Below, piece after piece: positions 20,018-27,864 of a stretch of 64,000 bases of DNA (positions are counted from its first letter, which is position 1; the number at the start of each line of letters is the position of its first letter). Source of the stretch: Burkholderiaceae bacterium (GTDB lineage: Bacteria > Pseudomonadota > Gammaproteobacteria > Burkholderiales > Burkholderiaceae_B); assembly GCA_030728985.1 (NCBI GenBank), contig JANQYI010000012.1, positions 62,001-126,000 on the forward strand. Direction: 5' to 3'. The position numbers and the translations under genes are program-made. Under the pieces are notes generated by a model. That model had not been told where the DNA came from. It worked only from the letters and a program-made list of their open reading frames with translations, and searched no databases.

Positions 20018-20707
20018 TTAAGTGGCCTTTGTCATGTTGCGATCGCTTTTACGCTGGATCGCCAGAATTCGCGCTTCAACGAAAGCATAGCCACCGAAAT
20101 ATTGTAGTGAATCACTGCTTGTGGCGATTGTTTGCGCAGAAACAGCGCCCAGTCTTTCTGGTGGCTCAAAGACTGTCCATTGCGTGACTGTCTCACAATC
20201 AAGTCCGTAGGAGTCAGCATATTCAGTGGTGTGTTTTAGGCCCACCAAGTCGTTGTGGGTGATAAAAGCAGTCCCGTCCTGGGTCAGTTTGAGAGGAAGT
20301 GCTTCAATAAAGCGATCGATCATTTTTCTACCGTCTCCACCTGTCCAGGTCTTGGGCCGGTCGATGGCATCTACATGCGCGGGGAAGTGGGGTAAGTTGG
20401 CAACAATCACATCAAAATGTTGCTCGGGTGCGATTGGAGCCCACATGTCACCCCTTAGCAAGTGCCTGGGAGTATGGCTGGAGTGTTCCGAGAGAAGATG
20501 CTCAGCAGCGCTGAGGGCTTCAGGGTTGATGTCGACGCCCCATAATTCTTGAGCGCCTAACTGTCCAAGCGCTGCTAGAAGCACGCCACTGCCCACGCCG
20601 ACATCCAGAACGCTACGTAATCTTCGACCAGGGCAGTGTTCTTGGATAGCGCGAAGGAGAGCTGTCGTATAGAGGCTAGGCCGAAGATCGTGAAAGTAGG
20701 CTGGCAT
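20018..20707 (-). CDS. Class I SAM-dependent methyltransferase, PrmC/HemK-like fold (229 aa)
   Basis: A cytosolic protein with motif I VLDVGVGSGVLLAALG (about residues 38-53), the acidic motif WGVDINPEAL, and ANLPHFP in the place of the (N/D)PPY motif of N5-glutamine and N6-adenine methyltransferases. A GGDGRKMIDRFIEAL stretch resembles the GG-DG segment of PrmC. The NLPH variant weakens a strict PrmC assignment, so the acceptor could be protein, RNA or a small molecule. The ATG overlaps the TAA of the upstream solute-binding gene by one base and the stop abuts the next GTG. It is thus embedded in a transporter operon, which is unusual for a housekeeping release-factor methylase. Confidence 0.75.
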   Translation of the reverse strand: MPAYFHDLRPSLYTTALLRAIQEHCPGRRLRSVLDVGVGSGVLLAALGQLGAQELWGVDINPEALSAAEHLLSEHSSHTPRHLLRGDMWAPIAPEQHFDVIVANLPHFPAHVDAIDRPKTWTGGDGRKMIDRFIEALPLKLTQDGTAFITHNDLVGLKHTTEYADSYGLDCETVTQWTVFEPPERLGAVSAQTIATSSDSLQYFGGYAFVEARILAIQRKSDRNMTKAT

Positions 20708-21504
20708 TATTGTTTTTTAAGTACCACTAATGATTCATTAAAAATATTGCGATACTTATTTGTTAGCAAATAGAAGAGGTTCTTTTGTTTTGCGACTTCA
20801 ATTTCCTTGGAAAGACTCGGTCCGATCAATCCTGCGCATTTCGAACGCTTAGAAATTGCTATATAAGTCTCTGCATAAAAAGGATATGTCGAAATTACAT
20901 CGATTTTATCACCAAGGTTATTTGTAAAAATCTCACTGTTAGCGGCATTCTCATATGCGAGGATGTATTCAACTTTACCGTCCAAAAGAAGTTCAAATGA
21001 GCGACTAATAGTTGGACTGCGCTCAAGATTAAGTTTGTTTTGAATGAACAAGCCAAACTTGCTGTTTCCAAAAGTTTCACCCTGACCCGCCAAGCCTTTA
21101 CGACCTTCGAGGTCCGAGTATTTTCTGAGCGGAAAACCCTGTCCTTTGCGAACGATCACCAAAAGATATTGGCCGGCATAACTAGGTTGAATGAAGTTCA
21201 AAAAGCGCGCGCGCTCTTCAGACCAAGCAGCAGAGAAAATTAAATCTACCTCTCCTCGTTGCGTCGCGTCTAGTGACTTGGCCCAACTATCGTAAGCCTT
21301 AGTTTCAACGGTTTTGACACCTGCTGCAAGGGCAACTTGCTTGACAAAGTCAACTGAGGCACCCACGAGTTTTCCGTCATCCAACCAAGAGGAGGGTGGT
21401 CCGGCCGGGGGCCCCGTGATAACAAGTTTTTCGCATACTTGGGCCGTAGCCAAAGAGCACCAAATACTCGTTACCAAACAAATAGAGAAATACCGAATGT
21501 TCAT
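20707..21504 (-). CDS. Periplasmic family 3 solute-binding protein (265 aa)
   Basis: The signal peptide (residues 1-21, ending LATA) is followed by a PF00497-like domain: CEKLVITGPPAGPPSSW, ASVDFVKQVALAAGV, then GEVDLIFSAAWSEERARFLNF, a typical binding-cleft motif. Two or three cysteines (C24, C223) could form a disulfide. It is the first gene of the four-gene minus-strand operon that ends with the lone permease and precedes the PKS genes. Homologous domains bind amino acids, opines or other small cationic compounds; the ligand cannot be predicted. It is the second binding domain in the operon, so either the ligands differ or one of the two acts as a sensor. Confidence 0.8.
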   Translation of the reverse strand: MNIRYFSICLVTSIWCSLATAQVCEKLVITGPPAGPPSSWLDDGKLVGASVDFVKQVALAAGVKTVETKAYDSWAKSLDATQRGEVDLIFSAAWSEERARFLNFIQPSYAGQYLLVIVRKGQGFPLRKYSDLEGRKGLAGQGETFGNSKFGLFIQNKLNLERSPTISRSFELLLDGKVEYILAYENAANSEIFTNNLGDKIDVISTYPFYAETYIAISKRSKCAGLIGPSLSKEIEVAKQKNLFYLLTNKYRNIFNESLVVLKKQ

Positions 21505-21658
21505 ATCAATGCTAAGGGCAGCTGTAGACTGCTAAGTGATTTCAGTTAGAGGGTTGTAACGGATGCCGACACTCGAATCTAGCTCTAATACCCGAATCAA
21601 GTGGTCGTTGTGAGTATTTGTGAGGTTTTGCCAAGTGTTTGAAATAGGATTTGAGAAT

Positions 21659-21702
21659 GTCGTGTTTAATAGATTGTCGTGTTTGATAGCTACTAAGCTA
21701 TC
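21659..21702. promoter_or_regulatory. 17-bp-spaced direct repeat plus palindrome in a divergent intergenic region
   Basis: GTCGTGTTTAATAG (21659-21672) is repeated as GTCGTGTTTGATAG (21676-21689), 13 of 14 identical with a period of 17. The second copy runs into a perfect inverted repeat, GATAGCT-ACTA-AGCTATC (21685-21702). The site lies 52 bases before the start of the secreted protein at 21754 and about 155 bases from the divergent solute-binding gene. It could be an operator or an RNA hairpin in the 5' leader. No T-run follows, so it is not an intrinsic terminator. Confidence 0.4.
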
Positions 21703-21753
21703 GGGTTGCATGGAAAATCCTTTTAAATCCTCTACGTTACTTAGATTGTTTTT

Positions 21754-22611
21754 ATGCTTAAGTTAAAGCTATTGGTTGCATATATTTTGATGCAGAGTTC
21801 AGTGTTTGCTTGGAGTCAACCGACGAAGCAAGCACAAACAAGTCCGCCTGCCGCAGCGTCTGGGCAGTCTGGGTTGGCTTCAAATGCGTCCGGCGCACAA
21901 TCAGAACTGAATGCCCCACCAATGCTCGAGATGGATGGAGGTACTTCTAGTAATGTCACCGGCTTAGCGTGCACGGTCTTTATTAGTAATTTTGACTGGC
22001 TTTCGTTGAGTTTTGTTTTGTCAACCTACTCGACTTATAAAGTGGAGCCGAGCTGTAAGGAAGACTATTATTACGGACTGACGATGGCTTCTATTACGGC
22101 GCAATCTAGGGTTGTTAGTGGTTCGACAAAAACGTTTAGAGGCGGTGTGCACGCCTACACGATGGATGTCAATCTCTCTCCTGTCTCCAATCCTTTTTTC
22201 TTGATTGGGAACTTAAGGTTTTCAAAAGTCGGCGAAGTCAAGATCGGGTTGATCAGCGCATTTAAGAAAAAAACCTACGATATAGCGAACGTCGTCAATG
22301 TGACTTACAGTCCTTCCAAGCTAGAGAGCAAGATTCACTACATCTGGAATATTGGCACGCTTATCCATCGTTTGGTCGCTCCGAATGGGGATACATATAT
22401 TATGTATGCGTACACCAACGAAGTCTCTGCAGAAATCAAACGCGAAACTCTCATTGATCTGGGGGGGCAACTCAGGTTGCCAGAGGGGTGGCGATACGAA
22501 AATACGCTGCTCCATAAAACAATCACTGTTCGACCAACAGCTTTAAATGACTATGGTGTTGACGTGTTGTTCGATGAGTTAAATAATTTTTACATCAAAT
22601 ATCAAAAGTAA
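21754..22611 (+). CDS. Secreted protein of unknown function (285 aa)
   Basis: A clear signal peptide (residues 1-21, ending FAWSQ) is followed by a low-complexity Gln/Ser/Ala/Pro segment (23-62) and then a beta-rich domain to the C-terminus. The distal part (YIMYAYTNEV, then LPEGWRYENTLL, then a DELNNFYIKYQK ending) resembles a family of small secreted proteins of proteobacteria with no known role; I recall the pattern but cannot name the family. It is probably periplasmic or surface-associated. It stands alone, divergent from the transporter operon, with a repeat-rich promoter region upstream. Confidence 0.7.
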   Translation: MLKLKLLVAYILMQSSVFAWSQPTKQAQTSPPAAASGQSGLASNASGAQSELNAPPMLEMDGGTSSNVTGLACTVFISNFDWLSLSFVLSTYSTYKVEPSCKEDYYYGLTMASITAQSRVVSGSTKTFRGGVHAYTMDVNLSPVSNPFFLIGNLRFSKVGEVKIGLISAFKKKTYDIANVVNVTYSPSKLESKIHYIWNIGTLIHRLVAPNGDTYIMYAYTNEVSAEIKRETLIDLGGQLRLPEGWRYENTLLHKTITVRPTALNDYGVDVLFDELNNFYIKYQK

Positions 22612-23181
22612 TTACTTAAGAATCCAGCCGCTGTTCAGCAATAATTGATGCGTGGGAGCGTGGTCCAAAATGCCCGTTACACGCATCAAATGCAGAGGAT
22701 TCACGATACTCTTCAGTAAACGTGTTTTCCAGCAAGCACAAAAGGGTTGTCTCGGCGATAGCTTCCAAATGCTTGGGAACTGCACTTTTGAAGAAGTCGA
22801 GGGGTGGGACTTTCTCACCGAAATCGCCACTTGTTTGGCGGACTCAGGCAAAACGATAACGATATTCTGGTTTGCGATCTTCGCGCAAAGATGCGCGACG
22901 AAATCGATTTCAAAATTCGCAACGCTTTGAAATAAATGACTGGCGGCTTGTAGTGAAAAATCATGCACGGCTCTAGGACCCAAGGCGATCACGGCCTCAT
23001 GTTGTAGAAAGGGCTAACCAATTTACGCTGTCTGAATGCATTTGGGTGCAACACCACGTTCGAAATCAGGTTGAGCCAGAGAACAATGCGAGCATTTGCG
23101 AGGAGGCAGGGGCTTTAAGGCGGTTCAATAGAATTTCAGTTTCACTTTCTACAAAGATATTCCGCTCGGAGATCTTCTTCA
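22612..23181. other. 570-base stretch without a convincing gene
   Basis: A 126-codon minus-strand frame (22992 to 22612) and a 92-codon plus-strand frame (22652-22930) both exist, but neither resembles a family I know and neither has a good ribosome binding site. In the last 70 bases (from about 23115) an out-of-frame reading, LRRFNRISVSLSTKIF, resembles the segment that precedes the SxtJ C-terminus. This suggests that part of the stretch is decayed sequence of the following gene. I see no tRNA, terminator or repeat here. Confidence 0.4.
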
Positions 23182-23382
23182 ATGATTGGTTGTTTGCTTA
23201 AATTCCCTAGCTCTTTTGCACTGTGGCTTGTTTTCTTTGTCATTGTGACTCCGATTGGATTCACTGCGAGGCTCTTTGGTCGTGACTCCTTGGGTTTAAA
23301 ACCTCGCGCGACTTCATCCTACTGGATCGAGAGAAAATCCTCTAATGAGGCCGAAACAACAGCGTTTGATAAGCAGTATTGA
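23182..23382 (+). CDS. SxtJ-like small membrane protein, N-terminally shortened (66 aa)
   Basis: One transmembrane helix (FALWLVFFVIVTPIGF) is followed by TARLFGRDSLGLKP and SYWIER. This is the C-terminal signature of the SxtJ family, found beside carbamoyltransferases in saxitoxin and polysaccharide loci. Usual members are about 130 residues with two or three helices, so only the last half is encoded. A stop at 23116 and a frame change just upstream suggest loss or frameshift of the N-terminal half. It ends six bases before the ATG of the carbamoyltransferase. The molecular role of the family is not established. It may be a working short form or a remnant. Confidence 0.6.
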   Translation: MIGCLLKFPSSFALWLVFFVIVTPIGFTARLFGRDSLGLKPRATSSYWIERKSSNEAETTAFDKQY

Positions 23383-23387
23383 GCACC

Positions 23388-25226
23388 ATGTACGTCTTAG
23401 GGATATCGGCTTATTACCATGACGCCGCAGCATGTTTGATTAAAGATGGCGAAATTATCTCTGCCGCGCAAGAGGAGCGCTTCACGCGTAAAAAGCATGA
23501 TTCAGCCTTCCCTGTAAATGCGATCGTTTATTGTTTGACGCATGCCAGTATTACTCCCGAGCAGGTAAACCATATTGTTTTTTATGACAAGCCTTACTTG
23601 AAGTTTCATCGCTTGATTGAAACTTATCTGGCGTATGCCCCGAGAGGATTTGAGAGTTTCGTCAAAGCGATTCCGATCTGGTTGAAAGACAAGCTGTTTC
23701 AGCGTGCAGCGATTATCAAGGCGCTGAAAGCTTTGTGGGGTTCAGGCTGTGACTGGGATCAACGTCTGTTGTTTTCAGAGCATCATCTGAGTCATGCCGC
23801 TAGTGCATTTTTTCCTTCACCCTTCGAACGCGCCGCGGTGTTGACAATGGATGGTGTCGGAGAGTGGACTACGACGTCTTTGGCGCTTGGCCAGGGCGCG
23901 AATCTTACGGTCACCAAGGAAATTCATTTTCCTCACTCGCTCGGTCTGCTGTATTCGGCCATGACGTATTACACAGGTTTTAAGGTCAATAGCGGTGAGT
24001 ACAAGGTGATGGGTTTAGCCCCTTATGGTCAACCCAAGTATGTCAAACTGATTAAAGATCATCTCATCGATATTAAGGATGACGGCTCATTCGCTTTGGA
24101 TATGAGCTACTTTAATTACTGTACTGGTTTAACCATGACAAACGACAAGTTTGATGCATTGTTTGGTGGTCCACCTCGTGCACAGGAGGGTGAACTCACG
24201 CAACGCGAAATGGATCTTGCGGCGTCTATTCAGGTGGTGACAGAAGATGTGGTGATCAAGCTCGCCAGAAATATTGCTAAAACAACAGGTGAGAGGAACC
24301 TCTGTCTCGCGGGCGGTGTAGCGCTGAACTGTGTTGCCAACGGAAAATTATTACGCGAAAATATCTTTGATAATATCTGGATTCAGCCTGCTGCGGGAGA
24401 TGCAGGTGGTGCACTTGGGGCAGCTCTGGCTGCCTATCATTTGATGCTCAAAGGTCCGCGTCATGTCACGCCTAGTCGTGATGCAATGAAAGGTTCCTAT
24501 CTTGGGCCAGAGTTTTCCTCTACGGACGTGGCAGAGAGGCTGGCTCAATCCGGCGCTGTATTCAGTATGCATTCGGATGATGAAATCACCGAGTTAACGG
24601 CACAAGCGCTTGCTGATGGTAAAGCGGTCGGTTGGCATTGTGGTCGTATGGAGTTCGGTCCTCGAGCGCTTGGCGCCCGAAGCATCATTGCGGATCCGCG
24701 TTCGGGCAACATGCAAAAAACCTTGAATCTCAAGGTTAAATACCGAGAGTCTTTCAGGCCATTCGCGCCCAGCGTATTGAGAGAGGATGTCTCGCAGTGG
24801 TTTGAAATGAATGTTGACAGTCCCTACATGCTGTTGGTTGCAGACATTGTGAAAGACAAACGCCGCGTGATGACAGCGCAGGAAGAGTCTTTGTTCGGGA
24901 TCGATAAACTCAACATACCGCGTTCTGATATTCCTGCTGTGACGCATGTGGACTACTCGGCTCGCATTCAGACTGTTCACTCTGGTACCAATCCACGCTA
25001 TCACCAGTTGCTGAAACGCTTTAAAGCGTTAACGGGCTGTCCGGTATTGGTTAATACCTCTTTCAACGTCAGGGGAGAGCCGATTGTCTCCTCACCTGAA
25101 GATGCGTTCCGATGTTTCATGGGGACTGAACTAGACGTGTTGGTAGTTGGCCATGCTTTTTTGCGTAAAGAAGATCAATCTCAAAGCCTGTTGGCAGACT
25201 ATAAGCTGCAATATGAACTTGACTAA
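23388..25226 (+). CDS. Carbamoyltransferase of the NodU/CmcH/TobZ family (612 aa)
   Basis: The N-terminal YrdC/Kae1-like catalytic domain starts MYVLGISAYYHDAAACLI and carries the metal- and nucleotide-binding motifs SEHHLSHAASAFFPSPF, LTMDGVGEW and KVMGLAPYG. The C-terminal half has CLAGGVALNCVANGKLL, EFGPRALGARSIIADPR, KYRESFRPFAPSVL and VNTSFNVRGEPIV, all standard for the family. These enzymes transfer a carbamoyl group from carbamoyl phosphate to a hydroxyl of a sugar or natural product. ATG 23388 was chosen because the family begins at this MYxLGISA motif; the TTG nine bases upstream is also in frame. The following gene starts inside the 3' end. The acceptor is unknown. A link to the nearby lipopeptide genes is possible, but the same operon type is common in surface-polysaccharide loci. 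Confidence 0.95.
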   Translation: MYVLGISAYYHDAAACLIKDGEIISAAQEERFTRKKHDSAFPVNAIVYCLTHASITPEQVNHIVFYDKPYLKFHRLIETYLAYAPRGFESFVKAIPIWLKDKLFQRAAIIKALKALWGSGCDWDQRLLFSEHHLSHAASAFFPSPFERAAVLTMDGVGEWTTTSLALGQGANLTVTKEIHFPHSLGLLYSAMTYYTGFKVNSGEYKVMGLAPYGQPKYVKLIKDHLIDIKDDGSFALDMSYFNYCTGLTMTNDKFDALFGGPPRAQEGELTQREMDLAASIQVVTEDVVIKLARNIAKTTGERNLCLAGGVALNCVANGKLLRENIFDNIWIQPAAGDAGGALGAALAAYHLMLKGPRHVTPSRDAMKGSYLGPEFSSTDVAERLAQSGAVFSMHSDDEITELTAQALADGKAVGWHCGRMEFGPRALGARSIIADPRSGNMQKTLNLKVKYRESFRPFAPSVLREDVSQWFEMNVDSPYMLLVADIVKDKRRVMTAQEESLFGIDKLNIPRSDIPAVTHVDYSARIQTVHSGTNPRYHQLLKRFKALTGCPVLVNTSFNVRGEPIVSSPEDAFRCFMGTELDVLVVGHAFLRKEDQSQSLLADYKLQYELD

Positions 25227-26499
25227 GGTCGATGCGCTGCAAGACGAAGCTGTTCGTGACTTGCCCGAAGCAAGTCATCAAGATGCGATCGCTGCTTTTG
25301 GCGATCAGTTTATTGGTAGGCTCTCCATGCAGGGCTTGCTTGATAATATTCGTAACTCTAGGAGAGCCTTTGTTCCCACGTCCTACTATGGATATCGAAT
25401 GGGTACGAATGTGGGCTTTGTCATTACTGCAGGAGAAGGTGCTCAACCTGAGGGCGCTCCGGCAATAGGGAGTGATTTTTTTGTGACGGATGCGTGCGGT
25501 ATACTTAAAAATGCTCCAGACGCCGACGATACAGTAGAACGAATTTCAAGGGCTCGCGCGCGTGGCGATCAGATCGTCGTGTTGTATGGTGGTTCGACTA
25601 TGATGGGGATTGGTTCGCGCGTGCCGAACTTTACGATCGCGTCCTTGGTTGAAAAAATATTAGAACAGGATCATGGCATTCGCGCAGTATGCGTCAATCG
25701 CGGTATCGCAGGTGCCTATTGCCAAGATGCCTTGAACGTGATGATGGCGGAGCTTCACAACGATCAACCCGATTGCGTCGTTTTTTATGATGGATGGAAC
25801 TGTTGCCATAACTTAATGCTTAACAAATTCTTTAGGGATACGGGTCCTTTCGAAGGGAAAATTCCTATTTATCGAGGCATGAGTTTGCGTCACTTAGAGC
25901 ACGATACTATTTTGCATCATCATTTTGATATCCAACAAGTATTTCGGCACGGTTGGCGGCTTGTCGGGACTGGCCTGTTGACGAGCATTTCAAGACTTAT
26001 TCCTTTTCAGGCTGTCAACCGCTCATGCGCCGCACTCGCCGATAGATTTTTTTCACTCAAAAACAATATCCACTTTGATGCGAATGCATTGTGGCAATCA
26101 GCCGAAAGCGAAGCCTTGGCGCGTGAGTCTGCCGAGGATTATTGGCGGATTCATCGTTACTCAAAGGGGGTTTGTGATGTCGCGGACGTGAAGTTCGTGA
26201 CTTACTTTCAGCCGGTTACATGGTGGGGAGAAAAACCTTTTTCGAGCTCCGAACTGGCTTATATTGAGGCTTCTAGAGCCGTCGAGGACGATCATGTCAG
26301 GTTTTATCATGAAGTGTCCCGACTTCGCGACCAAGAATGGTTCGTTGATTTATCCGATACTTTTAAAAACGTTGCCGACGATGTTTATATCGACTCCGGG
26401 CATTTGAATCGTCTGGGTAACTTGTTCGTAGCAAGGGCGATGGCTGCTGATCTGGCGGTCAGGCTCGGAGTGGAGAGATTAAATGAGAGCAAAACATGA
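25213..26499 (+). CDS. SGNH/GDSL-hydrolase-like protein of the carbamoyltransferase operon (428 aa)
   Basis: Cytosolic, with no signal peptide. SGNH-type blocks are visible: VVLYGGSTMMGIGSR (nucleophile Ser in block I), VNRGIAGAYCQDAL (block II Gly), FYDGWNCCHN (block III Asn) and, near the C-terminus, DSGHLNRLGN (Asp and His of block V). Such proteins are regular partners of SxtJ and carbamoyltransferase genes, probably acting as an esterase or acyltransferase on the same product; no substrate is known. The start at 25213 (MNLTKVDALQ) overlaps the carbamoyltransferase end by 14 bases. Longer in-frame starts from 25147 would lie deep inside that gene and are unlikely. The stop overlaps the next small gene as ATGA. 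Confidence 0.82.
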   Translation: MNLTKVDALQDEAVRDLPEASHQDAIAAFGDQFIGRLSMQGLLDNIRNSRRAFVPTSYYGYRMGTNVGFVITAGEGAQPEGAPAIGSDFFVTDACGILKNAPDADDTVERISRARARGDQIVVLYGGSTMMGIGSRVPNFTIASLVEKILEQDHGIRAVCVNRGIAGAYCQDALNVMMAELHNDQPDCVVFYDGWNCCHNLMLNKFFRDTGPFEGKIPIYRGMSLRHLEHDTILHHHFDIQQVFRHGWRLVGTGLLTSISRLIPFQAVNRSCAALADRFFSLKNNIHFDANALWQSAESEALARESAEDYWRIHRYSKGVCDVADVKFVTYFQPVTWWGEKPFSSSELAYIEASRAVEDDHVRFYHEVSRLRDQEWFVDLSDTFKNVADDVYIDSGHLNRLGNLFVARAMAADLAVRLGVERLNESKT

Positions 26500-26594
26500 A
26501 ATTTATTAAAAAATTACTAGGTCGTATTAAAGGTATTTTTTCTCGAAAGAAAGATAAGAAAAAGCCACATAACGCCATTTACCCTCTTTGGTAA
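26496..26594 (+). CDS. 32-residue strongly basic small protein
   Basis: Too short for a standard ORF search. The ATG overlaps the TGA of the hydrolase gene (ATGA), the typical arrangement for coupled translation. The peptide has 9 Lys and 2 Arg in 32 residues against one Asp. It starts with an amphipathic helix-like segment (FIKKLLGRIKGIF), then a Lys cluster, then an aromatic tail (AIYPLW). Operons of this kind often carry a small DUF5989 protein of about 50 residues with a basic N-terminus, a membrane helix and an aromatic end. This peptide resembles such a protein with the helix missing. It may bind membrane or another operon product. No homologue is recognised with certainty. Confidence 0.55.
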   Translation: MKFIKKLLGRIKGIFSRKKDKKKPHNAIYPLW

Positions 26595-26693
26595 TCACCA
26601 GTATTAATTGGGGTATTTTGAGAGTTTATCAAGTGATGCGCATTTTACGGGTGCTGGGATGACCTCGCTTAATCACTTAATAGGTGCGCATAT

Positions 26694-27857
26694 ATGATCG
26701 ACGTCAAAAGTTTTTTTGGTCGTATAAACGACCTAGATACACACATTCAACCTTCACCACTCACTTATGAGATCGCGGCAGGGGAATTGGGGCGTCAGTT
26801 CGGCAACATGTACAAAGAATTGTTAGCCAAGTTGCCACCTGAAGAAGCAGCCAAAATCGCCGCGCGTTCGACCGATGAGGTTAACGTTTATAACGACGAT
26901 ACGGTCTGGAAAATTAAGGGTTCAGCAGCACCGGGATCCTTTACGCCTGGAGGCCGTATCAAGACGCTTGATTACATGGGCGTCAATCGCTCGATGATCA
27001 TTTCCGATATCGGTATTCAGGGCGAAGCATTTTCAAAAAATACGTTGAGTCTCCCGACGATGCGCCATTGGAATGATTTCGCAATCAATTACTCCAAGAC
27101 GAATCGCGATCGTTTGCGTATGGTAGCGATTTTGAACACGCACGATATCGATGTGGCGACAGCCGAGGCAGAGCGTGTATTGAAAGCAGGAGGCAATGCT
27201 TTTGTGTTGGCGAGCTCGGTACCGCCCGGTGGCCTATCTCCTGCCCATGAAAAAATGGACAAGCTCTGGGGCATGATTCAGGAAGCAAACGCCACGGCGA
27301 TCCTTCATCTGGGAGGTGAGGGCGGTTTTCTGGGCTCTGACGCCTGGAGCAAGGGCATTAAACATCTCGGTGTGCAGGAAACGGATGTGACGGCAGAAGG
27401 TGATCAGATGGATACCTTCACGTTCTCCTGGATGCACATGTCGGCGCAGAACTTTATATCTGCCATGGTGCTTGGGGGTGTTTTCGAGAAGTTTCCGCAT
27501 TTGCGTTTCGCCGCGGTGGAGCTGGGTGCGCACTGGTTTGGTCCGATGGCGAAACATCTGGATACGGTGGCACATATTTTTCGTCGACGTATCGATACTT
27601 CGCTGTCAATGAAACCCTCGGAGTACATTCGTCGCAACATTCGCGTGACACCATATTATTTCGAGCCTGTCGCTGAGTTTATCGAGCATCATGGCATGGA
27701 CGAATGTTATTGCTACAGCAGCGATTTTCCGCATCCAGAGGGGGGCGCGCGCCCCCTCCAGGAGTTCACCCAGCGCATCGAGCGTCTGGGTCAGGTGAAT
27801 GCGGAAAAGTTCTTCGTGACGAACTCTGACTGGGTATTGCCTAAAGTCGCAGCGTGA
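26694..27857 (+). CDS. Amidohydrolase-2 family metal-dependent hydrolase (387 aa)
   Basis: This is a TIM-barrel enzyme of the PF04909 type (decarboxylases and hydrolases such as ACMSD and gamma-resorcylate decarboxylase). The N-terminal DLDTHIQP replaces the usual D-x-H-x-H metal motif, with only one His clearly present. HLGGEGG lies in the middle and YSSDFPHPEGG near the C-terminus supplies the catalytic Asp. It is cytosolic. The start has AGGTG nine bases before the ATG. A 7-bp inverted repeat (AAGTGAT at 26631, ATCACTT at 26672) sits in its leader. The partly missing HxH pair means catalytic metal binding may differ from well-studied members. The substrate is unknown. Confidence 0.85.
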   Translation: MIDVKSFFGRINDLDTHIQPSPLTYEIAAGELGRQFGNMYKELLAKLPPEEAAKIAARSTDEVNVYNDDTVWKIKGSAAPGSFTPGGRIKTLDYMGVNRSMIISDIGIQGEAFSKNTLSLPTMRHWNDFAINYSKTNRDRLRMVAILNTHDIDVATAEAERVLKAGGNAFVLASSVPPGGLSPAHEKMDKLWGMIQEANATAILHLGGEGGFLGSDAWSKGIKHLGVQETDVTAEGDQMDTFTFSWMHMSAQNFISAMVLGGVFEKFPHLRFAAVELGAHWFGPMAKHLDTVAHIFRRRIDTSLSMKPSEYIRRNIRVTPYYFEPVAEFIEHHGMDECYCYSSDFPHPEGGARPLQEFTQRIERLGQVNAEKFFVTNSDWVLPKVAA

Positions 27858-27864
27858 GAATTTT

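Noticed and set aside
18401-21504. Complete ABC uptake system
   Set aside because: No ATP-binding subunit with Walker motifs is encoded in or near the operon.
22612-22992. 126-codon minus-strand frame as a gene
   Set aside because: No recognisable family, no ribosome binding site, and a competing frame on the other strand; recorded only as part of an unexplained stretch.
26594-26609. A 16-base string (atcaccagtattaatt) repeated at 37455-37470
   Set aside because: In 64 kb one such 16-base match between two sites is expected by chance about half the time, and the contexts are unrelated (intergenic versus aspA coding).
26631-26678. Inverted repeat AAGTGAT/ATCACTT in the leader of the amidohydrolase gene as an operator
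   Set aside because: Seven-base arms 34 bases apart are easily found by chance and nothing else supports a regulatory role.
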